35,542 nucleotides of DNA from a virus. The first letter of the stretch is position 1, and each line of letters begins with the position of its first letter. Positions 14,263 to 21,882 of the stretch are shown piece by piece. Made by a program: the position numbers and the translations under genes. Where the stretch lies: IMG/VR virus record IMGVR_UViG_3300042895_001659, positions 1-35,542 of that record, one strand, 5' to 3'. Below the pieces are notes generated by a model. The model was given only the letters and a program-made list of their open reading frames with translations, searched no databases and was not told the DNA's origin.

Positions 14263-15200
14263 TATGCAACTACCAAACTGCTTGATGCTGTGAATGTGTG
14301 AACCGTGTAAGAGCCAGAGGTTGTGATAGTCCCACCTGTTGCAGAACCATCTGCCGTGAGGTAGCGAACAATGACAACACCAGAACCTCCAGCCTTTCCA
14401 CCATTTCCGCCGCCGCCTCCACCACCAGTATTTGCTGTACCAATAGTGCTGTCAATAGTTGAGGGAGATGTTATGTAACCACGACCTCCGCCGCCATTAC
14501 CACCCGCACCATCAGTTCTTCCATAGCCTCCACCACCACCAGCATAAAATGTGGAAGTTCCAGTTATTGAAGAAGCCACCCCTACGCCACCAGCACCTCC
14601 TGTTGAGTACCCAGAACCTTCTGCCGAAATACCAGAAGTTGCACCAACTCCTCCAGCACCGCCGCCTCCGCCTCCGCCGTCTACCGAAGCAGCGACACGA
14701 CCAGTTCCTCCTGCATACCCTTCAACTGGGGTGTATGAACCTGCATTGCCAGTACCCCCACCATAACTAGCACCAGAACCACCACCGCCACCGCCAGAGC
14801 CACCAGATGCTCCAGTGTTTGCATTACCACCACGACCACCACCAGTAGCAGAAATTGAATTAAATGTAGAGTTTGCACCACTGTTTTGTGCAGAACCACC
14901 AGCGCCAATTGTTACTGAGTAGGTGACTCCAACAGTTAATGTTGCCGTACTTGTGCGAAGACCACCAGCACCACCGCCACCCATAAATCCGCCACCGCCG
15001 CCAGCAATAATTAGGTACTCAATTGGCAACGTTGTTGCATAAGAGATTGGTTGCCAAGCAGAACCATTGAAAACACGCAACTTGTTTGTATCAGTCTCAT
15101 AAATCATTTGTCCTGCATAAGGTGATGCAGGGCGAGTAGACGAAGTACACACACCAGGTTTGATAATGGATTGTGCGCCGACAACAGAAGATAAAGGCAT
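14262..15200 (-). CDS. Polyglycine tail adhesin-like protein (312 aa)
   Basis: The N-terminal part (residues about 15-52) is the PGVCTSSTRPASPYAGQMIYETDT/GSAW module shared with several fibre proteins here. The glycine core follows (PIEYLIIAGGGGG, YSVTIGAGGS, SSITGTSTFYAGGGGG, NTGGGGGGG, VVIVRYLT), and then the conserved ending GSYTVHTFTASSSLVVA. It is coupled to the preceding chaperone-like gene by an ATGA overlap. The pairing of a small chaperone-like gene with each downstream fibre is typical for fibre maturation. Function is inferred as adhesion. Confidence 0.86.
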   Translation of the reverse strand: MPLSSVVGAQSIIKPGVCTSSTRPASPYAGQMIYETDTNKLRVFNGSAWQPISYATTLPIEYLIIAGGGGGFMGGGGAGGLRTSTATLTVGVTYSVTIGAGGSAQNSGANSTFNSISATGGGRGGNANTGASGGSGGGGGGSGASYGGGTGNAGSYTPVEGYAGGTGRVAASVDGGGGGGGAGGVGATSGISAEGSGYSTGGAGGVGVASSITGTSTFYAGGGGGYGRTDGAGGNGGGGRGYITSPSTIDSTIGTANTGGGGGGGNGGKAGGSGVVIVRYLTADGSATGGTITTSGSYTVHTFTASSSLVVA

Positions 15201-15409
15201 CAGATACCGCCCAATAACAGTTGTGCTTCTTCAGCGGTGATACCTAAACGGTCTAAGACGATTTGACGGGCAACGGCTTTGGCGGCTTGCGCTTCGGCTA
15301 GTGCATTGACTTCATCTTGCATAATTTCATATGCGGTAATCTCTTCTGCGTTCATGTCACGGTCTGTCACGGTGTCACCGTCAATGATGCGTATTTGTGG
15401 TGTTGTCAT
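15200..15409 (-). CDS. Small tail-fibre-assembly/chaperone-like protein (69 aa)
   Basis: Short, charged, Ala-rich helical protein ending DRLGITAEEAQLLLGGI. The paralogue at 16081 ends ERLGITSEEAQLLLGGI. The N-terminus is a short beta hairpin (RIIDGDTVTDRDMNAEE). Small proteins with a Thr-Glu-Glu-containing C-terminal helix are often encoded next to phage fibre genes and annotated as tail-assembly chaperones. Its position between two fibre genes and the tandem duplication support that class; a chaperone activity is inference. Confidence 0.75.
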   Translation of the reverse strand: MTTPQIRIIDGDTVTDRDMNAEEITAYEIMQDEVNALAEAQAAKAVARQIVLDRLGITAEEAQLLLGGI

Positions 15410-15417
15410 GTCATGCC

Positions 15418-16080
15418 CTAACTAAGTGCATATCCGTAAATATTTACGGTTCCTGTACAAGTGCCGCCACTAGAGGTAATTGTAAACGCCGTGTAACTGG
15501 TGGAGTCATCAACAAATCCTGCGCCTATAGCGTTATCTGCGCCACCAGCAGTATTGGAATCTATGCCTGATACTTGGAAAAATGTTCGTAGCGTAAGAAA
15601 TGGGTTTTGTACATTCACGACTGTGCCACCACCAGTTGTTCGCGCCCTAATACCCCTGTTGATGCTTGAACCATTATTTAGCCCGTAACCAGATACCGTA
15701 CCATTGTTAGCAACGCCAATAAACCCACCGTAGTAGCCAGTCGTTGTACTGCCAAACGTAAGAAGTAGTGAGACAGTTGCCACAGAACCAACAAGATTAG
15801 AAAAAACAATTTGATATGCGTCATAGGTAGCGCTAAACACGTTGCTAAAAGTCGTAGCACTACCAGATAGTGTTCCCCCACCAACACGCACAACCCCTGG
15901 CGTAACGGGGGCGGCAGGTGCCGTGGTTCCAGTCTTGTACACCCAAGCAGACGAGTCATACACAGCAACCTTGTCCGTATCAGTCTCGTAAATCATCATG
16001 CCGTCAAACGGGTTAGCAGGGCGATTAGACGACGTGCATACTCCTGGTCGGAGTCCTTGTGTGGTAGCAGAAATGGTCAC
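15418..16080 (-). CDS. Tail fibre / receptor-binding-type protein (220 aa)
   Basis: The N-terminal module LRPGVCTSSNRPANPFDGMM...YETDTDKVAVYDSSAW is shared with the proteins at 14262 and 16303. The C-terminal beta domain includes SNVFSATYDAYQIVFSNLVG and ends TGTVNIYGYALS, closely parallel to 16303 (DSVFSATYQNYLVQVSNFTA; GTIRVYGIVNS). Together with the small gene that follows, it is one copy of a roughly 0.9-kb tandem duplication. The C-terminal halves have diverged much more than the N-terminal halves, which fits selection on the receptor-contacting end. Confidence 0.82.
   Translation of the reverse strand: MTISATTQGLRPGVCTSSNRPANPFDGMMIYETDTDKVAVYDSSAWVYKTGTTAPAAPVTPGVVRVGGGTLSGSATTFSNVFSATYDAYQIVFSNLVGSVATVSLLLTFGSTTTGYYGGFIGVANNGTVSGYGLNNGSSINRGIRARTTGGGTVVNVQNPFLTLRTFFQVSGIDSNTAGGADNAIGAGFVDDSTSYTAFTITSSGGTCTGTVNIYGYALS
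15929..15960. repeat. 32-bp exact direct repeat, copy 1
   Basis: This 32-bp block is identical to 16829-16860, exactly 900 bp away. It encodes the conserved fibre segment around YDSSAWVYKTG. The surrounding sequence is similar but no longer identical, marking the tandem duplication of a fibre/chaperone pair and providing a substrate for recombination between them. Confidence 0.9.
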
Positions 16081-16296
16081 TTAGATTCCTCCAAGCAATA
16101 GTTGTGCTTCTTCAGAGGTGATACCTAAACGTTCAAGCAATTCTTCACGAGCAATTACCTTTGCGTCTTGCGCTTCCGATGCTGCTTTGCTCGCAGACTC
16201 ATCAATGGCGGCTTGAGCCAATTCTTCAACCGTCAAATCACGCTCAATGGTTTCGCCTGTTGCCGCATTGTAAATGTGTGCTTTTGCTGTTGTCAT
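16081..16296 (-). CDS. Small tail-fibre-assembly/chaperone-like protein (71 aa)
   Basis: Paralogue of the protein at 15200: a short beta hairpin (AHIYNAATGETIERDLTVEE), an Ala/Glu-rich helix and the same C-terminal signature LGITSEEAQLLLGGI. It directly abuts the fibre gene downstream and lies 6 nt from the end of the fibre gene before it. The two copies of this gene and the fibre beside each form the duplicated unit. A role in folding the adjacent fibre is inferred from arrangement. Confidence 0.75.
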   Translation of the reverse strand: MTTAKAHIYNAATGETIERDLTVEELAQAAIDESASKAASEAQDAKVIAREELLERLGITSEEAQLLLGGI

Positions 16297-16302
16297 AAAT
16301 GC

Positions 16303-16986
16303 CTAACTGTTTACTATTCCGTAAACACGGATAGTTCCGCTCAGTGTGCCAGAGGTGTACGGCACGAGTGCTATGCCGTCCACGCTGGTTGTAGCATTGT
16401 AATTTACCGCACTAAAAAAATGACGATAATCGGCGTTTGTGCAACCAGCAGCAGTAATATTGCCTCTAGTTGATACAGCAGCAAATGGGTTGGAAATCCA
16501 AAACTGTATATTTTGTGGATTGGTTGATAGTGTAGTAACCAAATCACCGTACCAGAAACTAGTATTTGTTGTACGGCGAATAAAAAGCGAATCTGTGGTG
16601 TTTGTATTCAACTGTCCTGCTTGCGAATAATTAGAGGCAGTAATAGTTGAACCAGAAGCCCGCAAACGCATAGCCCAAAAATCCTCAACGCTTGCTGTAA
16701 AATTGGATACTTGTACTAAATAGTTTTGGTATGTTGCGCTAAAAACGCTGTCCACATTTATGGAAGCCGAAGTAGTTGCAGTAGTCCCACCCAAGTACAC
16801 CATCGCTGGATTTATCGGTGCAGCAGTCCCAGTCTTGTACACCCAAGCAGACGAGTCATATACAGCAATCTTATCTGTGTCAGTCTCATAGATTACTTGA
16901 CCATCATACGGTGACGCAGGACGAGTAGTGCTAGTGCAAACCCCAGGCTTCAAAGAGCCAATACCGTAGCCAGCGTCAAGTCCCAT
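16303..16986 (-). CDS. Tail fibre / receptor-binding-type protein (227 aa)
   Basis: Sister of the protein at 15418. The N-terminus has LKPGVCTSTTRPASPYDGQV...YETDTDKIAVYDSSAW (to about residue 50). The C-terminal domain begins near SINVDSVFSATYQNYLVQVS and ends SGTIRVYGIVNS. The start abuts the stop of the preceding small beta protein with no gap. The encoded module at about residues 40-53 is identical at DNA level to the sister gene. Receptor binding is inferred from class and position. Confidence 0.82.
   Translation of the reverse strand: MGLDAGYGIGSLKPGVCTSTTRPASPYDGQVIYETDTDKIAVYDSSAWVYKTGTAAPINPAMVYLGGTTATTSASINVDSVFSATYQNYLVQVSNFTASVEDFWAMRLRASGSTITASNYSQAGQLNTNTTDSLFIRRTTNTSFWYGDLVTTLSTNPQNIQFWISNPFAAVSTRGNITAAGCTNADYRHFFSAVNYNATTSVDGIALVPYTSGTLSGTIRVYGIVNS
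16829..16860. repeat. 32-bp exact direct repeat, copy 2
   Basis: Second copy of the block at 15929-15960, inside the gene at 16303-16986. Recombination between the copies would delete one fibre C-terminus together with one chaperone-like gene and leave an intact hybrid frame. Confidence 0.9.
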
Positions 16987-17325
16987 TTAAGCCGTTTGTT
17001 TTTCCCAGCCAACGGCGGTAACCGTAACTTTGGCGGCGGTATCTGATAATCCTTGTAATGTCTCACCAGCCGCTAGAACAATGGCGGTATCCCAAATCAT
17101 CACGTCATTAGCGCCAATAGGGAGGGCTGACATTAGACGGTTTGCCGCTGTAGCCGCAGAACCAATAGCCAAAGTGACCGTGCGGTCAACGGTATCCGTG
17201 TTACAAATAACAATCTGTTTAATGATGTCAGCGTACCCTGTAGCGGCTGTAGCAATAACTGTGGTCGTTGTTCCTAGTTGGATTGGGCCACCGAGTCGTG
17301 ATTCGTTTCTGTCTCCGATAGCCAT
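16987..17325 (-). CDS. Small beta-rich virion-type protein (112 aa)
   Basis: Member of the four-gene family of small beta proteins. Features are RNESRLGGPIQLGTTTTVIA at the start, IKQIVICNTDTVDRTVTLAIG in the middle, NDVMIWDTAIVLAAGETLQG, and a closing VTVTAVGWEKQTA. CNTD and the AAGET turn align with CNRG/AAT in 10536 and ANVDG/EEGDD in 21522. It directly abuts both neighbours in a dense operon. Probably a minor tail or fibre-base component. Confidence 0.75.
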   Translation of the reverse strand: MAIGDRNESRLGGPIQLGTTTTVIATAATGYADIIKQIVICNTDTVDRTVTLAIGSAATAANRLMSALPIGANDVMIWDTAIVLAAGETLQGLSDTAAKVTVTAVGWEKQTA

Positions 17326-17640
17326 TTACGCTCCTATAGTCATTGTCATAATTGCGCCTTCGGTTGTAGTAGACAAGCCTCCCGAGGGTGGTATGTCTGC
17401 CCATTTTACTCCAGCGGCGGCAGACGAGTCAGCCATCAGTACATAATCGTTTGTTGCACCTGTTGCTAACTTTGCCGCCGTTATAGCGTTAGTAGCAATT
17501 TTATCAGTAGTGATAGAACCTGTGGCGATTGTTTGTTCGCCAACAATAATGACCCACTGCGTGCCATTGTATTTCCACGTAGTAGTACCTACGGTGTATT
17601 GGTCGTTGTTGGATGGTGAGTTAGGAAAATCTATAGCCAT
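17326..17640 (-). CDS. FPNSP-domain fibre-associated protein (104 aa)
   Basis: Residues 4-31 are the FPNSPSNNDQYTVGTTTWKYN module. TGSITTDKIATNAITAAKLA follows, the heptad-like repeat commonly placed in fibre shafts, and then DYVLMADSSAAAGVKWADIP, a module also seen in the fibre at 21883 (QVLTVDSSTATGLKW). It is short and without a tip domain, so it may be an adaptor or a trimmed fibre. The start overlaps the stop of the large polyglycine gene (TAATG). Confidence 0.78.
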   Translation of the reverse strand: MAIDFPNSPSNNDQYTVGTTTWKYNGTQWVIIVGEQTIATGSITTDKIATNAITAAKLATGATNDYVLMADSSAAAGVKWADIPPSGGLSTTTEGAIMTMTIGA

Positions 17641-19061
17641 TATGCAATCACCAAACTTCCTGATGCTGTGAATGTTCTAACTGTGTATAAACCATCAGTA
17701 GTAACAGTTCCACCTGTAACAGTTTTAGTAGACAGAGAAGAAGTTAGGTAACGTATGATAAAAATACCTGACCCCCCAGCACCCCCAGAACCAGCAGCGT
17801 ATGTCCAACCACCACCGCCTCCACCGCCAGTGTTCGCTGTGGCAGCCTGACCAGCGTTGTTACTGCCTGCGCCACCGCCACCTGCACCACCAGAACCGCC
17901 TCCGTCGCCGTATCCGCCACCGCCTCCACCAGCATACGTAACGGATGTTCCTGTTATTGAAGATGCTGCACCAGTTCCGCCGTTGTAGCCACTGCCAACA
18001 GCGCCTGCACCACCACCACCACCGCCACCATTGCCATTACCAGTTGCTCCATCGTAACCTTGTCTTGGTGGCCCCACTGTCCCAAGACCGCCTGCAAAAC
18101 TTCCCGCTACATAGTTTTGACCACCACCTCCAGAACCACCAGCACCTGCGCTTGCCAGTGGGTTGCTACATGCGCCACGTCCCCCACCAATTGCGGTTAA
18201 ACCAAAAGCAGTGGAGTTAACTCCATTATTTCCAACGCTTGTTATACCTACACCAGCACCACCAGCACCAATAACTATGGAGTATGTACCAGTTGAAGTA
18301 AGAGTAGATGTAGAAGCAAGAAGTCCACCAGCACCACCTCCTCCTGCTGTTCCACCAGAACCACTACCGCCACCAGCAACTAACAAGTAATCGTAAGAAA
18401 CACCTGCTGTAGTAAACGAGATAGCAGAGGATTCCACCGAACCAGTACCCAAAGCGTTTACTGCTTTAAGTTTTACATAGTAGGTAGTAAGTGCGGCAAG
18501 ACCAGTAATTGTTATTGGACTTGAACCATCTGCGGTGGAAAGCGCCGTGTAATCACCATATGTTGTACCGCCGTTAGTGGATAGCGCATATTGATAGTTG
18601 ATGATTGTTGAACCACCATCAGAGCCAGGAGTGAATGTAAGAGTAACTGTACTAGCGGTAGGTGACCCCGAAACCGCTACAGAAGTTGGTGCCCCTGTTG
18701 GCACTGTTGTAATCGCAGTAATCCAAGTGCTACCATCCCATCTCTGCAACTGACTCGTGTCGGTAAGAAAAATGAATTGACCGTTGAAAGGTGAAGGAAT
18801 AACCGCCGAACGGTTCGCTGTAGTAGTGACCGTTATGCCTGAAAGACCTGAAGCAAGTTTGGCCTGAGTTACTGCCCCAGCATTAATCTTGGCTTCAGTT
18901 ACAGCGTTAGAAGCAATCTTTGCCGCTGTTACTTCACCTGTAGAAATAGTGTAGGAGTTAGCAGTAATTAGCCCCCAAGTGGTGCCGTCAAATATCCACT
19001 TCTTTCCACCTGACGTGAAAGAATCATTTGTGGCTGGAGAGTCAGGAAAATTAATAGCCAT
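17640..19061 (-). CDS. Long polyglycine fibre with FPDSP head and FnIII domain (473 aa)
   Basis: Domains in order: FPDSPATNDSFTSGGKKWIFDGTTW (N-terminal, residues 4-31, longest run abbreviated), shaft repeats TGEVTAAKIASNAVTEAKIN, a PFNGQFIFLTDT/GSTW module, one fibronectin type III domain (about 125-220; GAPTSVAVSGSPTASTVTLT, ITGLAALTTYYVKLKAVN), then the glycine core (YDYLLVAGGGS, GTYSIVIGAGG, SSITGTSVTYAGGGGGG, NTGGGGGGG, IFIIRYLT) and the ending LYTVRTFTASGSLVIA. It is the most complete modular member and shows how the separate small genes here correspond to domains of a long fibre. A host-recognition role is inferred. Confidence 0.86.
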   Translation of the reverse strand: MAINFPDSPATNDSFTSGGKKWIFDGTTWGLITANSYTISTGEVTAAKIASNAVTEAKINAGAVTQAKLASGLSGITVTTTANRSAVIPSPFNGQFIFLTDTSQLQRWDGSTWITAITTVPTGAPTSVAVSGSPTASTVTLTFTPGSDGGSTIINYQYALSTNGGTTYGDYTALSTADGSSPITITGLAALTTYYVKLKAVNALGTGSVESSAISFTTAGVSYDYLLVAGGGSGSGGTAGGGGAGGLLASTSTLTSTGTYSIVIGAGGAGVGITSVGNNGVNSTAFGLTAIGGGRGACSNPLASAGAGGSGGGGQNYVAGSFAGGLGTVGPPRQGYDGATGNGNGGGGGGGAGAVGSGYNGGTGAASSITGTSVTYAGGGGGGYGDGGGSGGAGGGGAGSNNAGQAATANTGGGGGGGWTYAAGSGGAGGSGIFIIRYLTSSLSTKTVTGGTVTTDGLYTVRTFTASGSLVIA

Positions 19062-19062
19062 A

Positions 19063-20217
19063 CTAAGATATTACTAGGCTTCCTGATGCAGTAAAGGTGT
19101 GAATTGTGTACGAACCAGAAGTTGTTTTAGTTCCACCAGTCACTCCTGTAGGGCCTGTTAGATAACGAACGATTACAACACCAGAACCACCAGTGCCGTT
19201 GGCACCACCGCCACCGCCAGTATTTGCTGTTGCATTTTTGTCGGATGCATCCCCAGTGTTGTCGCCACGCCCGCCTCCGCCAAGTCCACCTGCGTATCTA
19301 CCCGCAGAACTGCCCGCCCAATCAGCGCCACCACCGCCACCCGCATAGTATGTAGCAGTTCCAGAAATAGAATATTGTTTTCCAATACCACCAACAGGTC
19401 CACCTACTGAGTTAAAGTTTGCACCAACACCGCCAGCGCCACCACCGCCAGAAGCATATGGGGAAGTTGACCCAGATGTTCCTCCAGCGTTACCGAACCC
19501 ACTAGTGGCGTATGTGCTAATACCGTCATTTGTCGTGGATGGTTGGGTAGGAGCGTTTGATGCATAGCCAGGGTACCAACTGCCACCAGAACTGCCACCA
19601 GCAGGGGCTGCTCCTTGACTATCAGCGTTTCTACCGTGACCTCCACCAAGGGCAGTCAATGTACGAGAATTTCCAGTAAATACCGAGTTGGACCCCTGTG
19701 TATCCAATGCTGTTGCTCCAGCAATCGTGACGGTATATGTCCCAGTAGCCACTGGGAAAGTTTCAATATAAATTAAACCACCAGCACCACCAGGACTTCC
19801 TCTACCTCCATTAGCGCGGGTTCCACCACCACCACCACCAGCAACTACCAAAATATCTATTGAGGATGGGGTGTCTACATGTTGTGTCCCACTACTCCAC
19901 GCAGAACCTAGCCATACTTTCATTTTATTGGTATCAGTCTCAAAGATGGTTTGACCAGTAAAAGGTGAAGCAGGTTTTGTGGAAGAGGTGCAGATAGTGA
20001 CACCACTTAAAGTTGATGCAAGTTTGGCTGAAGTTATTGTACTGTCAGCAATTTTGGCTGCCGTAACAGCACTAGACGCTAATTCGGTTGTTCCAATAGA
20101 ACCAGCCGCCGCAACGGTTCCTGTAATTTCCCAAATCGTTCCTGACCATGTCCAAGTACGTGCACCTACCGTGTAGGTATCACCAACGCTTGGAGAGGCG
20201 GGAAAAGTAAGGGACAT
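19063..20217 (-). CDS. Polyglycine fibre with FPASP head (384 aa)
   Basis: The FPASPSVGDTYTVGARTW head (residues 4-22) is followed by shaft repeats SSAVTAAKIADSTITSAKLA, the CTSSTKPASPFTGQTIFETD/GSAW module (about 73-110), and the glycine core beginning SIDILVVAGGGGG. The core differs from the other five in having Ala/Ser-rich stretches and more aromatic residues, and ends VVIVRYLTGPTGVTGGTKTT, then SYTIHTFTASGSLVIS. One base separates its stop from the next start. Adhesin role inferred. Confidence 0.86.
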   Translation of the reverse strand: MSLTFPASPSVGDTYTVGARTWTWSGTIWEITGTVAAAGSIGTTELASSAVTAAKIADSTITSAKLASTLSGVTICTSSTKPASPFTGQTIFETDTNKMKVWLGSAWSSGTQHVDTPSSIDILVVAGGGGGGTRANGGRGSPGGAGGLIYIETFPVATGTYTVTIAGATALDTQGSNSVFTGNSRTLTALGGGHGRNADSQGAAPAGGSSGGSWYPGYASNAPTQPSTTNDGISTYATSGFGNAGGTSGSTSPYASGGGGAGGVGANFNSVGGPVGGIGKQYSISGTATYYAGGGGGADWAGSSAGRYAGGLGGGGRGDNTGDASDKNATANTGGGGGANGTGGSGVVIVRYLTGPTGVTGGTKTTSGSYTIHTFTASGSLVIS

Positions 20218-20220
20218 CTA

Positions 20221-20589
20221 TTATTCCGAAGGAATAACGATTTCCACCCACTCTTGCTCTTCTTCGTCCCAACTGTACATACCCTCTGCTGGGCGAGCAA
20301 CTGGTGCTTCCCATTCAGTGGTGTCTTCGTTAAGAGTCCAAGAAGGGAAAGGTTTGGGGGCGATGTATGCGTCCAAAGCAGAGTTGTAGGTGTAGCCAAT
20401 ACCTGCATAGCGGGCACGCATGTTGCCGTTGTACGAGGTCTGCTTCCATGTTCCGCCCAACAGATTACGACAGAACTCAGCGCCTACGGCCTCTGATTCG
20501 TTGCCCTCTGCGTCCTTGCAATCATCGTTAGATACCACGATGACTCGCAATACAATGTTGTCTTCGCCAATTTCAGCAAAATGTGCCAT
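20221..20589 (-). CDS. Conserved phage protein, MAHFAEI family (122 aa)
   Basis: It begins MAHFAEIGEDNIVLRVIVVS and contains EFCRNLLGGTWKQTSYN, YAGIGYTYNSALDAYIAPKP, PSWTLNEDTTEWEAPV and a final acidic WVEIVIPSE. I recognise this architecture from many marine T4-like and other aquatic phages, where it lies among structural genes; its function is not established to my knowledge. A strong AAGGAG ribosome-binding site precedes the ATG. A truncated second copy is at 10924-11058, next to another polyglycine gene, suggesting this gene travels with fibre genes. Confidence 0.85.
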   Translation of the reverse strand: MAHFAEIGEDNIVLRVIVVSNDDCKDAEGNESEAVGAEFCRNLLGGTWKQTSYNGNMRARYAGIGYTYNSALDAYIAPKPFPSWTLNEDTTEWEAPVARPAEGMYSWDEEEQEWVEIVIPSE

Positions 20590-20601
20590 GTTAATTTCTC
20601 C

Positions 20602-21522
20602 TTAGAAGGTTATGCTGCCTGATGCATTAAAAGTATATATCCTGTAGCCACCTGTGGTTGCTATGGTTGGGGAACCAGTTGTTGCTGCTGCTGCTCCAAA
20701 TGTGTCGGGGTAGCGAATGACTACAATACCAGAACCGCCAGCGCCATTGTATGATGCAAAAAAGTTACTAGAAAGCGTCCCACCACCGCCTCCGCCTCCA
20801 GAACCTGTATTAGCAACACCAGATGTTGCATCAACTGTATTACTACTACCACCATTGCCAGCATTAGTTCCGCCAGATCCGCCAGATCCTGTAACTACAC
20901 CACCGCCTCCGCCTGACGCATAAACTACTGAAGTGCCAGTTATAGAATTGGTAATACCACTTCCACCATTTGCTGCACTACCAGCAGCACCAGCACCGCC
21001 GCCTCCACCGCCACGATTATTGTGGATACCCGCAGCACCAGCGTTTGCAGTACCGCTAGATCCCGCCGCACCTGCTGTTTGCTGACTCGGTTGGTTCGTA
21101 CCACCACCGCCTCCGCCTCCAGAACCTGTGTGCGTTGTTGGTTGAGTAGCAGTTGCATTTTGATCACCACCATATCCACCTTTACCTGCTGTCAATCCAA
21201 ATGCTGTTGTGTCTTCACCAACATTTCCCGCAATACCAATTGGAGTAGTTCTACTTAGCGTTCCAGTAGGAGCGGCACCACCAGCACCAACAACAATCGT
21301 ATATGGACTACCTCCTGCTACCGCAATATTCCCAGTAAGATATCCGCCAGCACCTCCACCGCCGCCAACACCTCTAGACCCAGAACCACCCCCGCCAACA
21401 AGAAGATATTCAATAGATGATGGATTGTTTGGCAGTAATACTTGTTGAAGGGTGGTTAAGTTTAACATCCCAGTCGTAGAAGTCCGCTTTGGTCCAATAG
21501 AACCACCAGGTCCTCTAGCCAT
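20602..21522 (-). CDS. Polyglycine tail adhesin-like protein (306 aa)
   Basis: A short N-terminal segment (MARGPGGSIGPKRTSTTGML) is followed by SSIEYLLVGGGGSG, a YTIVVGAGG strand, NSITGTSVVYASGGGGG, NTGSGGGGGGG and IVVIRYPDTFGAA, then YRIYTFNASGSITF, a diverged version of the family ending. It has no shaft or docking module, unlike the others, so it may be attached by its N-terminal basic tail. The ATG overlaps the neighbour's stop. Confidence 0.85.
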   Translation of the reverse strand: MARGPGGSIGPKRTSTTGMLNLTTLQQVLLPNNPSSIEYLLVGGGGSGSRGVGGGGGAGGYLTGNIAVAGGSPYTIVVGAGGAAPTGTLSRTTPIGIAGNVGEDTTAFGLTAGKGGYGGDQNATATQPTTHTGSGGGGGGGTNQPSQQTAGAAGSSGTANAGAAGIHNNRGGGGGGAGAAGSAANGGSGITNSITGTSVVYASGGGGGVVTGSGGSGGTNAGNGGSSNTVDATSGVANTGSGGGGGGGTLSSNFFASYNGAGGSGIVVIRYPDTFGAAAATTGSPTIATTGGYRIYTFNASGSITF

Positions 21523-21881
21523 TAACTAATCTCCTCATAACTACATACTGCTTCAAGGTCGGAGTTAGCAGAAGCAGTGAGGCGCAAATCATCGCCTTCT
21601 TCTAGATAAATAGATTTACTAATGACATCCAGTGTTGCATCTGCTGGGACAGAAACAGTGTGGGCAATTTCATAAGAAATAGAAGCGGAAGAACGATACA
21701 AACCAACTGAAATGTCTGCGGCATTCGTACCGTCAACGTTTGCTATGTACAAGGCGTTAACTTTGAGCACCTTATTGCTTGCTGCTGCATTTGTAACAAT
21801 AGCAGTAGCCGAAGTGGTAACTTGCTGTACAGCAGTTTTACCTAAGATGGTTGTTACGTTGACGATATTTGGTGCTGCCAT
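21522..21881 (-). CDS. Small beta-rich virion-type protein (119 aa)
   Basis: Fourth member of the small beta family. It starts with VTTILGKTAVQQVTTSATAI and has VNALYIANVDGTNAADISVG in the place of the CNTD strand, then VSVPADATLDVISKSIYLEE, LRLTASANSDLEAVCSYEEI. A near-ideal GGAGG precedes the ATG. It follows a long fibre gene by one base. Probably a fibre-base or surface protein. Confidence 0.78.
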   Translation of the reverse strand: MAAPNIVNVTTILGKTAVQQVTTSATAIVTNAAASNKVLKVNALYIANVDGTNAADISVGLYRSSASISYEIAHTVSVPADATLDVISKSIYLEEGDDLRLTASANSDLEAVCSYEEIS

Positions 21882-21882
21882 T

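Noticed and set aside
14551-14766. Pro-rich plus-strand ORF
   Set aside because: Poly-Pro here is the complement of Gly codons in the polyglycine gene; the same occurs at 18163-18390 and 20717-20923.
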